Assembly: GCA_027484145.1 (NCBI GenBank)
Contig: JAIXUH010000034.1
Location: 1-64,000, forward strand
Source of the DNA: Rhodobacter sp.
GTDB lineage: Bacteria > Pseudomonadota > Alphaproteobacteria > Rhodobacterales > Rhodobacteraceae
Direction of reading: 5' to 3'
DNA length: 64,000 bases
Part shown: one piece after another, positions 17,406-25,830 of the stretch
How the letters are laid out: every line of letters starts with the position of its first letter
Numbering within the stretch: the first letter of the stretch is position 1
Made by a program: the position numbers and the translations under genes
The notes under the pieces: generated by a model
The model's input: only the letters and a program-made list of their open reading frames with translations
What the model was told of the DNA's origin: nothing
Databases searched by the model: none

Positions 17406-18644
17406 ATGCTGACCCAAGCTGATATGCTGAACCGCCTGACCGCGCGCCGGAAGAACCATTCCCTTGAACGCGATCTATACTGCGACGACGGGGTTTATGC
17501 CCTTGATCTGGAACATGTGTTCTATCGCGAATGGCTGTTTGCCACGCCATCGGCAGCATTGGCCAAAGCCGGGGGCTTTGTGACATTGCAGATCGGGGCC
17601 TATCCGGTGGTGGTGGTACGGGGTGCTGATGGCATGGTGCGGGCGTTCCACAACGTTTGCCGCCATCGAGGGCAGCGTCTGTGCGCGACGCCAACGGGGA
17701 CCACGCCAAAGCTGGTCTGCCCCTATCACCAGTGGACCTATGATCTGGATGGCAAGCTGCTGTATGCCCGCGACATGCAGCCCGAGTTTGACCCTGCCGC
17801 CCATGGGTTGAAAAAGGTGCATTGCATTGATCTGGGCGGGATGGTGTTCATCTGCCTTGCCCAAGTGCCGCCGCCAATCGCTGATCTGGCCAAAACCCTC
17901 ATGGCCTATCTGGCACCGTCGGGCCTGAAAGAGGCCAAGGTGGCCCATACCTCGACCATCGTGGAAAAGGGCAACTGGAAACTGGTGATCGAGAACAACC
18001 GCGAATGCTATCACTGCGGCGGGTCGCATCCTTCGTTGTGCCGCACCTATTCCGACAACCCCCGCATGACGGCGATGGATGGCCCCGACTCGGCCTCGCC
18101 CGACATTCTGGCGCATTGGGCGCGCTGCGAAGCGGCGGGCCTGCCGTCGCGGTTCATTCACCACCCCAAGATGCAATGGCGGCTGGCGCGGATTCCGCTG
18201 CTGAACAATGCCGAAAGCTATACGCTCAGCACGAAAGCCGCCGTGGCGCGGCGCATGGGGCAGATGCCGTTCAACGATGCGGGAAGCTTGCTGTTCTTCC
18301 ATTATCCCAACACGTGGAACCACTTCCTTGGCGATCATGCCATCGTGTTCCGCGTGCTGCCGATTTCGGCCACCGAAACCGAGGTGACGACAACATGGCT
18401 GGTGCACAAGGATGCGGTCGAAGGGGTGGATTACGATCTGCAGACCCTGACCGATGTCTGGATGGCCACGAATGACGAGGACCGTCAGGTTGTCGAGGAA
18501 AACCAGAAGGGCATTCTGTCGCCTGCCTATGAGCCGGGGCCCTACAGCACCGTGCAGGAAGAAGGCGTGATCCAGTTCGTAGACTGGTATGCCGGATTGA
18601 TGACCGAACGTTTGGCCCCACAACCCGCAATGGCGGCGGAGTAA
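17406..18644 (+). CDS. Rieske-type aromatic-ring-hydroxylating/betaine-demethylating oxygenase, large subunit (GbcA-like)
   Basis: A 412-residue protein. I chose the ATG at 17406 because GAGG (17397-17400) is 5 bases upstream; another ATG lies at 17403. Rieske cluster ligands are Cys85-x-His87 (CRH) and Cys105-x2-His108 (CPYH). Mononuclear-iron histidines are His203 and His208 in NNRECYHCGGSHP, a signature shared by glycine betaine monooxygenase GbcA and stachydrine demethylase. Such enzymes oxidatively remove an N-methyl group, releasing formaldehyde. The reductase partner follows 4 bp downstream and a cobalamin riboswitch lies upstream. Quaternary-amine demethylation is the likeliest role; the exact substrate (betaine, stachydrine, carnitine-like) is not fixed by sequence. 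Confidence 0.84.
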   Translation: MLTQADMLNRLTARRKNHSLERDLYCDDGVYALDLEHVFYREWLFATPSAALAKAGGFVTLQIGAYPVVVVRGADGMVRAFHNVCRHRGQRLCATPTGTTPKLVCPYHQWTYDLDGKLLYARDMQPEFDPAAHGLKKVHCIDLGGMVFICLAQVPPPIADLAKTLMAYLAPSGLKEAKVAHTSTIVEKGNWKLVIENNRECYHCGGSHPSLCRTYSDNPRMTAMDGPDSASPDILAHWARCEAAGLPSRFIHHPKMQWRLARIPLLNNAESYTLSTKAAVARRMGQMPFNDAGSLLFFHYPNTWNHFLGDHAIVFRVLPISATETEVTTTWLVHKDAVEGVDYDLQTLTDVWMATNDEDRQVVEENQKGILSPAYEPGPYSTVQEEGVIQFVDWYAGLMTERLAPQPAMAAE

Positions 18645-18648
18645 CGCG

Positions 18649-19725
18649 ATGACAGCCCAAACCCGTATCGGAAGCTCTGCCCCATGGCGCGATGACGAAT
18701 GGCTGGAATGTGCCATGGTCGTGCCGGAATCGGCCGATGTTGCGACATTCACCTTTCGCGCGCCGTCGGGGGCGTGGTTCGACTATCAGCCCGGCCAGTT
18801 CCTGACGCTGGACCTGCCCGTGCCAGGTGGCGCGGTGCAGCGCACCTATACGATTTCATCCAGCCCGTCGCGGCCCTTGTCGATCTCGATCACGGTCAAG
18901 GCGCAGGCGGGCAGCATCGGCACGCGCTGGATGCTGGACAATCTGAAGCCGGGCGTGCGGATCAAGGGCTATGGTCCGGCGGGGATTTTCAGTTTCCATC
19001 GCCATCCTGCGCGCAAATTCCTGTTCATCTCGGCCGGGTCGGGCATCACGCCGATGATGTCGATGACGACATGGGCGTGGGATTCGGGCGAAATGCCAGA
19101 CATCGTGTTTGTGCATGCGGCCCGCCGCCCGTCCGAGATCATCTTTCGCGAACGGCTGGAGCAATTCGCCAACCGGGTGCCGGGTCTGCAACTGCGCTTT
19201 ACCGTCGAAGAGCCGGACCCGTTCCGCGTGTGGCACGGCTATCATGGCCGCCTCAGCCAGATCATGCTGGGCCTGATGGCGCCGGATTATCTGGCGCGCG
19301 AGGTGTTCTGCTGCGGACCCGAACCGTTCATGCGGGCCGTGCGCGAGATGCTGGCGGCACTTGGCTTTGACATGGCCCATTACCATCAGGAAAGCTTCCA
19401 AGCCCCGGTGGGCACCGAAGCCGATGCCCCGGCGCTGAACGATGTGACGCCGGATGCCGATACGCGCGCCGAAATCACCTTTGCGCTGTCGGGCGTGACG
19501 GCGGCCTGCGCGGAAACCGATACGGTGCTGGCAGTGGCGCGGGCCAGTGGCCTGAACATCCCGTCCGGTTGCACCTTTGGTCTGTGCGGCACCTGCAAGG
19601 TCAAGAAGGTGTCGGGCGAGGTGCATATGGTGCACAACGGCGGCATCTCGGATGAGGATGTGGCGGGGGGCTATATCCTTGCCTGCTGCTCGCGCCCACT
19701 TGGGCAGGTGGCGGTGGCGGTCTAG
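18649..19725 (+). CDS. Ferredoxin-NAD(P)H reductase of the Rieske oxygenase (GbcB-like, FAD plus C-terminal [2Fe-2S])
   Basis: A 358-residue electron-transfer protein. The FAD-binding barrel shows RTYTISSSPS near residue 65. The nucleotide-binding lobe shows FISAGSGITPMMSM and CCGPEPFMRAV. A C-terminal plant-type ferredoxin domain supplies cysteines in SGCTFGLCGTCKVKK and ILACCSRP. It passes electrons from NAD(P)H to the oxygenase encoded 4 bp upstream. Both genes are downstream of the B12 riboswitch and end head-on against a LacI gene with 2 bp between stops. Confidence 0.87.
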   Translation: MTAQTRIGSSAPWRDDEWLECAMVVPESADVATFTFRAPSGAWFDYQPGQFLTLDLPVPGGAVQRTYTISSSPSRPLSISITVKAQAGSIGTRWMLDNLKPGVRIKGYGPAGIFSFHRHPARKFLFISAGSGITPMMSMTTWAWDSGEMPDIVFVHAARRPSEIIFRERLEQFANRVPGLQLRFTVEEPDPFRVWHGYHGRLSQIMLGLMAPDYLAREVFCCGPEPFMRAVREMLAALGFDMAHYHQESFQAPVGTEADAPALNDVTPDADTRAEITFALSGVTAACAETDTVLAVARASGLNIPSGCTFGLCGTCKVKKVSGEVHMVHNGGISDEDVAGGYILACCSRPLGQVAVAV

Positions 19726-19727
19726 CC

Positions 19728-20759
19728 CTAAACCGATTCCGGCAGATAAAGGTCGGGCTGCAAAAAGTGCTGCCCGGCCACGGCGGGCATTCCGGTGGCA
19801 ATGGCATCGCCCGCCAGCCGCACCAGATCGGCGCAGAGCCGCTGCAGCGGGGTCGAAATCACCATCGTCACATGGCGCGAGATCAGCGCGCCCCGGCTTT
19901 CCGGTGTCAACTCATTGACCACCAGCGCCACCTCGCGCGGGGCGCGCAACTCGCGGATGGCGGCAATCGCCCCCTCCATCCCGCCGCCCGCACAGTAGAT
20001 GCCGCGCAATTCGGGGTGGCGGCCCAGCAGATCCAGCGTCGCCTCATAGGTCAGTTGCCGGGTTTCAAGGTTGACCAATGTGTCCAGCACATGAAACTGC
20101 GGCGCGTATTCGCGGAAATAGCTGCGAAATCCGGTTTCGCGCAACTCGTGCCCGTGCCAACGATAACCACCGACAAAGACGGCAATCTTGCCAGGCTGAT
20201 GGGTGGCGGTCGTGATCATATGGGCCGCGATGCGACCGACCTTCATGTTGTTCATGCCGATATAGGTCTGCCGCACCCCTTGGGCGAAATCATTCATCAA
20301 GGCAAAGCAAGGGATCTTGCGGGCATTCAGGCGGATCACCGCCTCGGTCACCTCGGGATGTGTGACGGCCGTTGCGGCCAGCACGTCGACCTTGCCCGCC
20401 ATCCCTTCCATCAATGCGGTAAAGTCGGATGGGGATTGCGACGGCGCGAATTCGATCAGGACCGAGGCGCGCACCCCGGTGGCCGCGGCGACCGCCTGTT
20501 CCAGTTCCGACTTCAGTTGCTGATAGAAGGACTGGCGTTCCTTTTGCAGCACCACGCCAAGGCGCAGGCGCGGCAAATCGGACCGCATGCGTTGCCCGAT
20601 CAGAGAGGCCGCATGATAGCCGACAGCGCGGGCCGCCTCGTAAACCCGGCGCGCGGTATCCTCGCGCACCCTTTCGCGGGCGTTCAGCACACGGTCAACC
20701 GTGGCGGGGGACAGGCCTGCCGCCGCGGCGACATCATGAATGGTGGGGCGGCGGGCCAT
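19728..20759 (-). CDS. LacI-family transcriptional regulator
   Basis: A 343-residue regulator. The N-terminal helix-turn-helix and hinge are typical (TIHDVAAAAGLSPATVDRVLNAR, residues 6-28). The rest is a periplasmic-binding-protein-like sensor (type 1 fold) with FVGGYRWHGHELRETGF and GIYCAGGGMEGAI. It is transcribed away from a TrpA-like, FGGY kinase and ribose-type ABC importer operon, so the regulated ligand is probably the imported sugar or its phosphate. The operator should lie in 20760-21042. Confidence 0.9.
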   Translation of the reverse strand: MARRPTIHDVAAAAGLSPATVDRVLNARERVREDTARRVYEAARAVGYHAASLIGQRMRSDLPRLRLGVVLQKERQSFYQQLKSELEQAVAAATGVRASVLIEFAPSQSPSDFTALMEGMAGKVDVLAATAVTHPEVTEAVIRLNARKIPCFALMNDFAQGVRQTYIGMNNMKVGRIAAHMITTATHQPGKIAVFVGGYRWHGHELRETGFRSYFREYAPQFHVLDTLVNLETRQLTYEATLDLLGRHPELRGIYCAGGGMEGAIAAIRELRAPREVALVVNELTPESRGALISRHVTMVISTPLQRLCADLVRLAGDAIATGMPAVAGQHFLQPDLYLPESV

Positions 20760-20878
20760 GCGACCTCTCTGCCGGATGGAACTTTGGCTGTATCAGTGCG
20801 GTGGCTTTGCAGATGTTGCAAGCCCGGTCGTCATGTTTTGGTCGGAGTGACCCCGGCGGCAGGGTCAAGCGGAGAGCG

Positions 20879-20903
20879 CCGGGGGGACGTCACGTCCCCC
20901 CGG
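20879..20903. repeat. GC hairpin of REP type in the LacI/TrpA-like intergenic region
   Basis: CCGGGGGGACG at 20879-20889 pairs perfectly with CGTCCCCCCGG at 20893-20903 around a TCA loop. It is followed by ACCCCCCTGTGGGATAT and TTTGGAGAAGG. I recall this hairpin-plus-GGGATATTT tail as a dispersed intergenic element in Rhodobacteraceae genomes. Only one copy is in the window. Confidence 0.6.
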
Positions 20904-21042
20904 ACCCCCCTGTGGGATATTTGGAGAAGGGGAAGATGCAGGTGCGGTCTGGTGGGTGGGGCGCGCGTTGCCGGAAAATGGGGCCTCGATTGTTTGCTGA
21001 AGCGGTGCAGAATCATCTGCCCATGATGCGGTCAGTCATGCC

Positions 21043-21804
21043 ATGGATGGCGGCATGACCCGGCCGAACCTGCCTTTGCCGTCTGATCACCCGCTTTTGG
21101 TGGCGTATTTTCCGTTGAACGACCCTTGGGTGCCGGTTGGGCGGCTGGCGGCCTATGGGGCGGCCGGGGTGGATGTGGTGGAGTTGGGGCTGAAGTCTTG
21201 GGATGCCTTCATGGACGGGCCGATTGTTGCGCAGTCGATGGCGCGTGCGACCGGGATGGGACAGGTGGCGGAGGCTGTTGCCGCTGCGAAGATCGTGCGC
21301 GGCTTTGCGCATCAAGCCTTGGGTGTGCTGTTCTGTTACGCCGGGACAGGGGTGCAGGGGGCGGGGGATGTCTGGGCCGAAATCGATGCCGTCTTGTGCC
21401 TTGGGCGAGATGAGACGCAGCGGCTTGGCGTTCTGGCCGAGGCCGCGGCGCAGGGCACTCAGCGGGTGGAGTTCATTCCCCATACCTTTGACGACGCGGA
21501 TGTTGCGCGGGCCTTGTGCGCCGACGCTTATGTGATGGTGCAATATGCGGCGGGGGTGACCGGCATCCGGACCGGGCGCGATACAAGCCTTCGCGCGCGC
21601 CTTGCCCGGCTGCGCGCGGCTGGTGTGCGGGTGCCGATCGTGGCAGGGATCGGGATATCCGCGGCCGATCAGGCGCGCGATGCGTTGGATCAAGGCGCAG
21701 ACGGCGTGGTGACAGGATCGATGACGCTGGCACGCGCGGTGGAAGGGCAGTCTGCGCTGGAGGATTATCTGCAGATGATGCGAGAGGTGGTGCGCGGTGG
21801 CTGA
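21043..21804 (+). CDS. Tryptophan synthase alpha-chain-like TIM-barrel protein in a sugar operon
   Basis: A 253-residue protein of the TrpA family; an ATG at 21055 is an alternative start. TrpA landmarks are retained: Glu47 (VVELGL) and Asp58 (MDGP) are 11 residues apart like catalytic Glu49 and Asp60 of Salmonella TrpA. The phosphate-binding loops GVTG (171-174), GIGIS (202-206) and TGS (224-226) are also present. No trpB, trpF or other tryptophan gene is nearby. It overlaps the start of an FGGY sugar kinase by 8 bp and heads a LacI-linked ABC operon. A retro-aldol cleavage of a phosphorylated sugar or glycoside is a reasonable inference, not shown. Confidence 0.78.
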   Translation: MDGGMTRPNLPLPSDHPLLVAYFPLNDPWVPVGRLAAYGAAGVDVVELGLKSWDAFMDGPIVAQSMARATGMGQVAEAVAAAKIVRGFAHQALGVLFCYAGTGVQGAGDVWAEIDAVLCLGRDETQRLGVLAEAAAQGTQRVEFIPHTFDDADVARALCADAYVMVQYAAGVTGIRTGRDTSLRARLARLRAAGVRVPIVAGIGISAADQARDALDQGADGVVTGSMTLARAVEGQSALEDYLQMMREVVRGG

Positions 21805-23257
21805 GAATGTACTGGGGATCGACCTAGGGTCGACATCCGTCAAGGCGGCAGTGCTGGCCGAGGGCGGGGCCTGTCTGTCACGCTTTGCCGAAGGATATGC
21901 CACGGCGCGCCCGGCCGCCGGGGTGGCCGAGCAGGACCCCGACGATTGGATGCGGCTGATCCGGGCGGCATTGGCGCAGTTTGCGGGCGAAGGGCTGGCG
22001 GGGCGTATCGCGGTGGGTTGCCTGACCAGTCAGGTGAATACCCATGTCTTTGTCGACAGGGCGGGCAAGGCGCTGATGCCGGCGATCCTGTGGCAGGATA
22101 CGCGCGCCAAGGATGAAGCGGCGGAACTGGATGCCCGGTTGAGCATCGAGCAAAAGATCGCGTTGCTGGGCGCCCCCATTCCGGTGGATGCGTCACACCC
22201 GCTGGCGCGGATGCTGTGGGTGGCGCGGCATGCGCCCGAGGTCTGGGCGCAGACCGCGCATGTGCTGTTGCCCAAGGATTATTGCCTGTTCCATCTGACC
22301 GGGGTTCTGGTGAGCGACCCCGTTTCGAATTTCCCGGTGGTTGGCCCTGCCATGGGGTATGTGGCGCAGATGCTGGATCTTGTGCCCGGAGCGGCGGCGC
22401 GCATGGCGCCCCTGGCCGGGGTGACGGATGTGATTGGCCAGTTGCGGGCGGAAGCCGGGCTGGGCGCGGTGCCGATGATCGCGGGCACGATGGATGGGTT
22501 TGTTGGCCTGTTCGGTGGCGGCACCTGCCGCGAGGGGGCTGTGGCCTATATGAGTGGCACCAGCGAAATTCTGGGCATCGCGGCCGAGCGGGTGAATGCT
22601 GTGCCGGGTGTTGTGGTCTTTCCCAAGGTGCAGGGGCTGCGGGTTCATGCCGGGCCCACGCAATCGGGCGGGGCGTCGCTGGCGTGGTTCAGCGCCATCG
22701 CGGGCCAACCGCTGGATCAGGTGGCGGCGGTTCTGGATGCCACCCCGCGCCGCAGCCCGACGCCGATGTTCCTGCCGCAACTGGCCGGAGAGCGGGCGCC
22801 GGTTTGGGACGCCAGCCTGCGCGGGGCGTTTTTCGGGCTTGATGCCGGGATGGGGATGGCCGACCTTGCCCGTGCGGTGGTGGAAGGGGTTGCCATGTCG
22901 GGGCGGCATCTGCTGGGCGCGCTAGAGGCATCGACCAGCGTGGTCAGCGACACCTTGTTGTGTGGCGGCGGCGGCTTTCGCTTTCACGCAGGCGGCCAGA
23001 TCCGGGCCGATGTGCTGGGCCGGCGGCTGGAACGCTTGGCCGTCAATGACCCTGCGGTTGTCGGGGCGGCGGCACTCGCGGCTTTTGGGGCGGGGGGGCA
23101 GGGCAGCCTTGCAGAGGCCCATGCCCGCTTTGCCCGCTATGATCGGGTGTGGGAGCCGGACGCGCAAAAGCGCGGCTTGTTTGACGATCTGTTCGGGCTT
23201 TATCTTGAGGCCATGCAGTCGCAGGCCGAGATTGGCCGCAGGCTGAGCCGACTATAG
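21797..23257 (+). CDS. FGGY-family carbohydrate kinase
   Basis: A 486-residue kinase of the xylulokinase/glycerol kinase class, starting with GTG at 21797 and overlapping the TrpA-like gene. The N-terminal phosphate-1 motif is GIDLGSTSVKAAV (residues 7-19), a substrate loop reads LWQDTRAKDEA, and the C-terminal ATPase lobe contains GEQ-like FLPQLAGERAPVWD and LCGGGGFRFHAGGQIRADVLGR. It phosphorylates a sugar or polyol in the cytoplasm. The downstream ABC genes should import that substrate. The specific sugar is not identifiable. Confidence 0.88.
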   Translation: MAENVLGIDLGSTSVKAAVLAEGGACLSRFAEGYATARPAAGVAEQDPDDWMRLIRAALAQFAGEGLAGRIAVGCLTSQVNTHVFVDRAGKALMPAILWQDTRAKDEAAELDARLSIEQKIALLGAPIPVDASHPLARMLWVARHAPEVWAQTAHVLLPKDYCLFHLTGVLVSDPVSNFPVVGPAMGYVAQMLDLVPGAAARMAPLAGVTDVIGQLRAEAGLGAVPMIAGTMDGFVGLFGGGTCREGAVAYMSGTSEILGIAAERVNAVPGVVVFPKVQGLRVHAGPTQSGGASLAWFSAIAGQPLDQVAAVLDATPRRSPTPMFLPQLAGERAPVWDASLRGAFFGLDAGMGMADLARAVVEGVAMSGRHLLGALEASTSVVSDTLLCGGGGFRFHAGGQIRADVLGRRLERLAVNDPAVVGAAALAAFGAGGQGSLAEAHARFARYDRVWEPDAQKRGLFDDLFGLYLEAMQSQAEIGRRLSRL

Positions 23258-23332
23258 GGGCGCGGGTCGCGGCACCGTTGCAAGAAATTCGACAAAAGGC
23301 CGAAAAGGGCCTGTTCACCAAGGGAGAGACTG

Positions 23333-24247
23333 ATGAAGAGACTGATGCTGCCGCTGGCTTTGGCCGGTTTTGCCACTGCGGCCCCGATGGCTTTGGCCGA
23401 GACTGTTGCCGTGATTACGCCGTTTCTGGCGCAGCCGGGCACGCAGGCCTATGTGCAGGCGTTTCAAGAGGATGCGGCCACCCGTGGGTGGGAGGTCAAC
23501 GTGATTGACACCGCAGGCGACATGGCCGCGGTCATTTCGCGGATCGAAGATGCGGTCACGCAAAAGGTCGATGCGATTGTGGTCAACGTAGACCCGGCGC
23601 AGGTGCAGGCCGGGCTGCAGACGGCGGCCGATGCCGGTATTCCGGTGATCGGGATGGACGCCGGGGCAGACCCGCTGATCGTGACCAACATCACCTCGAA
23701 CGGCTATGCGATGGCGGCCGAAACCTCGGTCTATGTGGCCAACCGGATCGAGGGCAAGGGCAAGGTGGTAATGTTCGTGTTCGACGCCTTCCCGCCGGTG
23801 CAGATCCGGGGCGTGGTGGCGGATGCCATCTTTGCCAACTTCCCCGATATCGAGGTGCTGGATCGTATCACCCCCGACGTGCAGGATGGCGGCATTGCCG
23901 ACAGCCGCGCCAAGATGGAGGCGGTTCTGGCCGCCAACCCCGAGCCCGGCAGCATCGCGGCGGTCTGGGCCGCGTGGGACCAGCCGGCGCTGGGTGCCCT
24001 GCAGGCGATTGAAGCGGCAGGTCGCACGGGCGAAGGCATCGTGATCGTGGGCATGGATGCCAACCCGCAGGCGCGCGACGCCATTGCACAGGGCGGCAAT
24101 TTCGAAGCCTCGATGGCGCAGGATTTCGTGGGCATCGGCAAGGCTGCCGCCGAGGCGACGGCGCGGGCGATGGCCAAGGAAGAGATCAAGTCGAAGGTCA
24201 CCTATGTGCCGACGGTGCTGGTGACCAAGGCCAATGCGGCCCCATAA
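23333..24247 (+). CDS. Ribose-type sugar-binding protein of ABC importer
   Basis: A 304-residue periplasmic binding protein (type 1 fold, RbsB-like). The signal peptide is KRLMLPLALAGFATAAPMALA, and AGGGAGAG sits before the ATG. The mature protein shows VNVDPAQVQAGLQTAADAGIPVIGMDAGAD, typical of the family. It is the third gene of the operon, 75 bp after the kinase, and is followed by a terminator-like hairpin that precedes the ATPase gene. Ligand unknown, presumably a monosaccharide or polyol. Confidence 0.9.
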   Translation: MKRLMLPLALAGFATAAPMALAETVAVITPFLAQPGTQAYVQAFQEDAATRGWEVNVIDTAGDMAAVISRIEDAVTQKVDAIVVNVDPAQVQAGLQTAADAGIPVIGMDAGADPLIVTNITSNGYAMAAETSVYVANRIEGKGKVVMFVFDAFPPVQIRGVVADAIFANFPDIEVLDRITPDVQDGGIADSRAKMEAVLAANPEPGSIAAVWAAWDQPALGALQAIEAAGRTGEGIVIVGMDANPQARDAIAQGGNFEASMAQDFVGIGKAAAEATARAMAKEEIKSKVTYVPTVLVTKANAAP

Positions 24248-24267
24248 CATAAGGCCGGTGATCTTGA

Positions 24268-24304
24268 CCCGCCCTTGCCATACGCGTGGCCGGGGCGGGT
24301 TTTT
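24268..24304 (+). terminator. Intrinsic terminator/attenuator between binding-protein and ATPase genes
   Basis: CCCGCCC (24268-24274) pairs with GGGCGGG (24293-24299), with an inner GCCA/TGGC stem around TACGCG, and TTTTT follows at 24300-24304. It sits in the 74-bp gap after the binding-protein gene, so part of the transcripts should stop here. Confidence 0.85.
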
Positions 24305-24321
24305 CAACAAGGACGGTGCCT

Positions 24322-25830
24322 GTGGCCGAACCGCTTGAATTCAGCGCGATGACAAAACGCTATGGCGCGGCGACGGTGCTGTCGGATGTCTCCTTGCGGC
24401 TTTCGCCAGGGCGCGTGCATGCGCTGATGGGCGAGAACGGGGCCGGAAAATCCACGCTGATCAAGCTGTTGGCCGGCGTTGTTCCAGCAGATTCCATGCT
24501 GGTGCGCCAGGGTGCGCGCACGTTGCCGCTGCGGTCAGCCGCCGATGCCCATGCGGCCGGGTTTCGCGTGATCCATCAGGAACTGAACATCGTGCCGCAG
24601 CTATCGGTGGCCGAGAACATTTTGCTGGGCCAACCGATCCCGCAAAGGTTCGGGCTGCTGGTGCATTGGGCGGAACTGGCGCGGCGGGCAAGGGCGGCCT
24701 TGGCCGAACTGGGCGTCAGCCATATGGACGTGCGCCGTCAGGCCGGGGGCCTTGGCACGGGTGACCGGATGCTGGTCAAGATCGCCGCCGCCTTGGTGCA
24801 GGATGCGGGGCAAACGGCTTGTCTTTATGTGCTGGACGAACCCACAGCCGCTCTGAACGGGGCCGAGGCGGAAAAGCTGTTTGCCGTGATTGGGCGGCTG
24901 AAACAGCAGGGGGCCGCGATCCTTTATGTTTCGCACCGCATGGCCGAGGTGATGGACATCTGCGATGATGTGACCGTGCTGCGCAACGGGCGGCACATCC
25001 TGACCACCGAGATTGCGCAAACCTCGCGCGATCAGATCATCCACGCGATGACGGGCCGCGACGTGGCAGACGCCTATCCGCCGCGCCGCACACCTTTGGG
25101 TGACGCGGTCGTCTGCGCCGCCGAAGGTGTCAGCACCGCGCGGCTGACCGGCCTGACCTTCACCCTGCGGCAGGGCGAAATTCTTGGCGTGGCGGGTCTG
25201 GCCGGGGCCGGGCAGGGCGATGTGCTGTCGCTGTTTCTGGGCTCGGTGCGGCCAACGGCGGGCAAGGCGGTGCTGTCGGGCGGGGTGCTGCCCACATCCC
25301 CCGCGCAGGCTTGGGCGCGCGGGGTGGCGCACGTGCCGCAGGAACGGCGGTCCGAAGGGTTGATGATGCGGATGGGCGTGCGCGCCAATGCGCTTTTGCC
25401 GCACCTGACCGGGGTCATAGCCCGCAAAGGGCCCGAACGCCGCCGCGTGGCAGACTTGTCAGCGGCGGTCAACCTCAAGGCGGCGGGGCCCGAGCAAAGC
25501 CTGTGGCAATTGTCGGGCGGCAACCAGCAAAAGGTGATGTTCGCCCGTGCCATGGCTGGGCAGCCGAAGTTGCTTTTGCTGGGTGAACCGACGCGCGGCA
25601 TTGACGTCGGCGCGCGGTTCGAGATTTACAAGCTGATCCGCGCTCTGGCCGATGGGGGCTGCGGGGTGCTGCTCTCCTCAACCGACCTGCCCGAATTGCT
25701 GGGTCTGTGCGACCGCATTCTGGTGCTGCAGGCCGGGCGGCAGGCCACAATCCTGTCGCCCGATGGCATGGCCCCGGCAGACCTTTTGGGCGCGTTGCAG
25801 GCCGCCCCCCTTGCGTTGGAGACGACATGA
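24322..25830 (+). CDS. Sugar ABC transporter ATPase, RbsA-like double domain
   Basis: A 502-residue ATPase with two nucleotide-binding domains in one chain. I chose the GTG at 24322, 8 bases after AAGGA; an upstream GTG at 24316 is less well spaced. The first half has Walker A GENGAGKST and Walker B LYVLDEPTAAL. The second half is degenerate at Walker A (LAGAGQGDVLSLFLG), as in RbsA/XylG, but keeps LSGGNQQKVMFARAM and a Walker B-like LLLLGEPTRGID. It powers the ribose-type importer with the permease that overlaps its stop codon. Confidence 0.9.
   Translation: MAEPLEFSAMTKRYGAATVLSDVSLRLSPGRVHALMGENGAGKSTLIKLLAGVVPADSMLVRQGARTLPLRSAADAHAAGFRVIHQELNIVPQLSVAENILLGQPIPQRFGLLVHWAELARRARAALAELGVSHMDVRRQAGGLGTGDRMLVKIAAALVQDAGQTACLYVLDEPTAALNGAEAEKLFAVIGRLKQQGAAILYVSHRMAEVMDICDDVTVLRNGRHILTTEIAQTSRDQIIHAMTGRDVADAYPPRRTPLGDAVVCAAEGVSTARLTGLTFTLRQGEILGVAGLAGAGQGDVLSLFLGSVRPTAGKAVLSGGVLPTSPAQAWARGVAHVPQERRSEGLMMRMGVRANALLPHLTGVIARKGPERRRVADLSAAVNLKAAGPEQSLWQLSGGNQQKVMFARAMAGQPKLLLLGEPTRGIDVGARFEIYKLIRALADGGCGVLLSSTDLPELLGLCDRILVLQAGRQATILSPDGMAPADLLGALQAAPLALETT

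Noticed and set aside
21043-21804. Reading the TrpA-like gene as tryptophan biosynthesis trpA
   Set aside because: No trpB, trpF or other trp gene is adjacent; the gene is coupled to a sugar kinase and an ABC importer with a LacI regulator.
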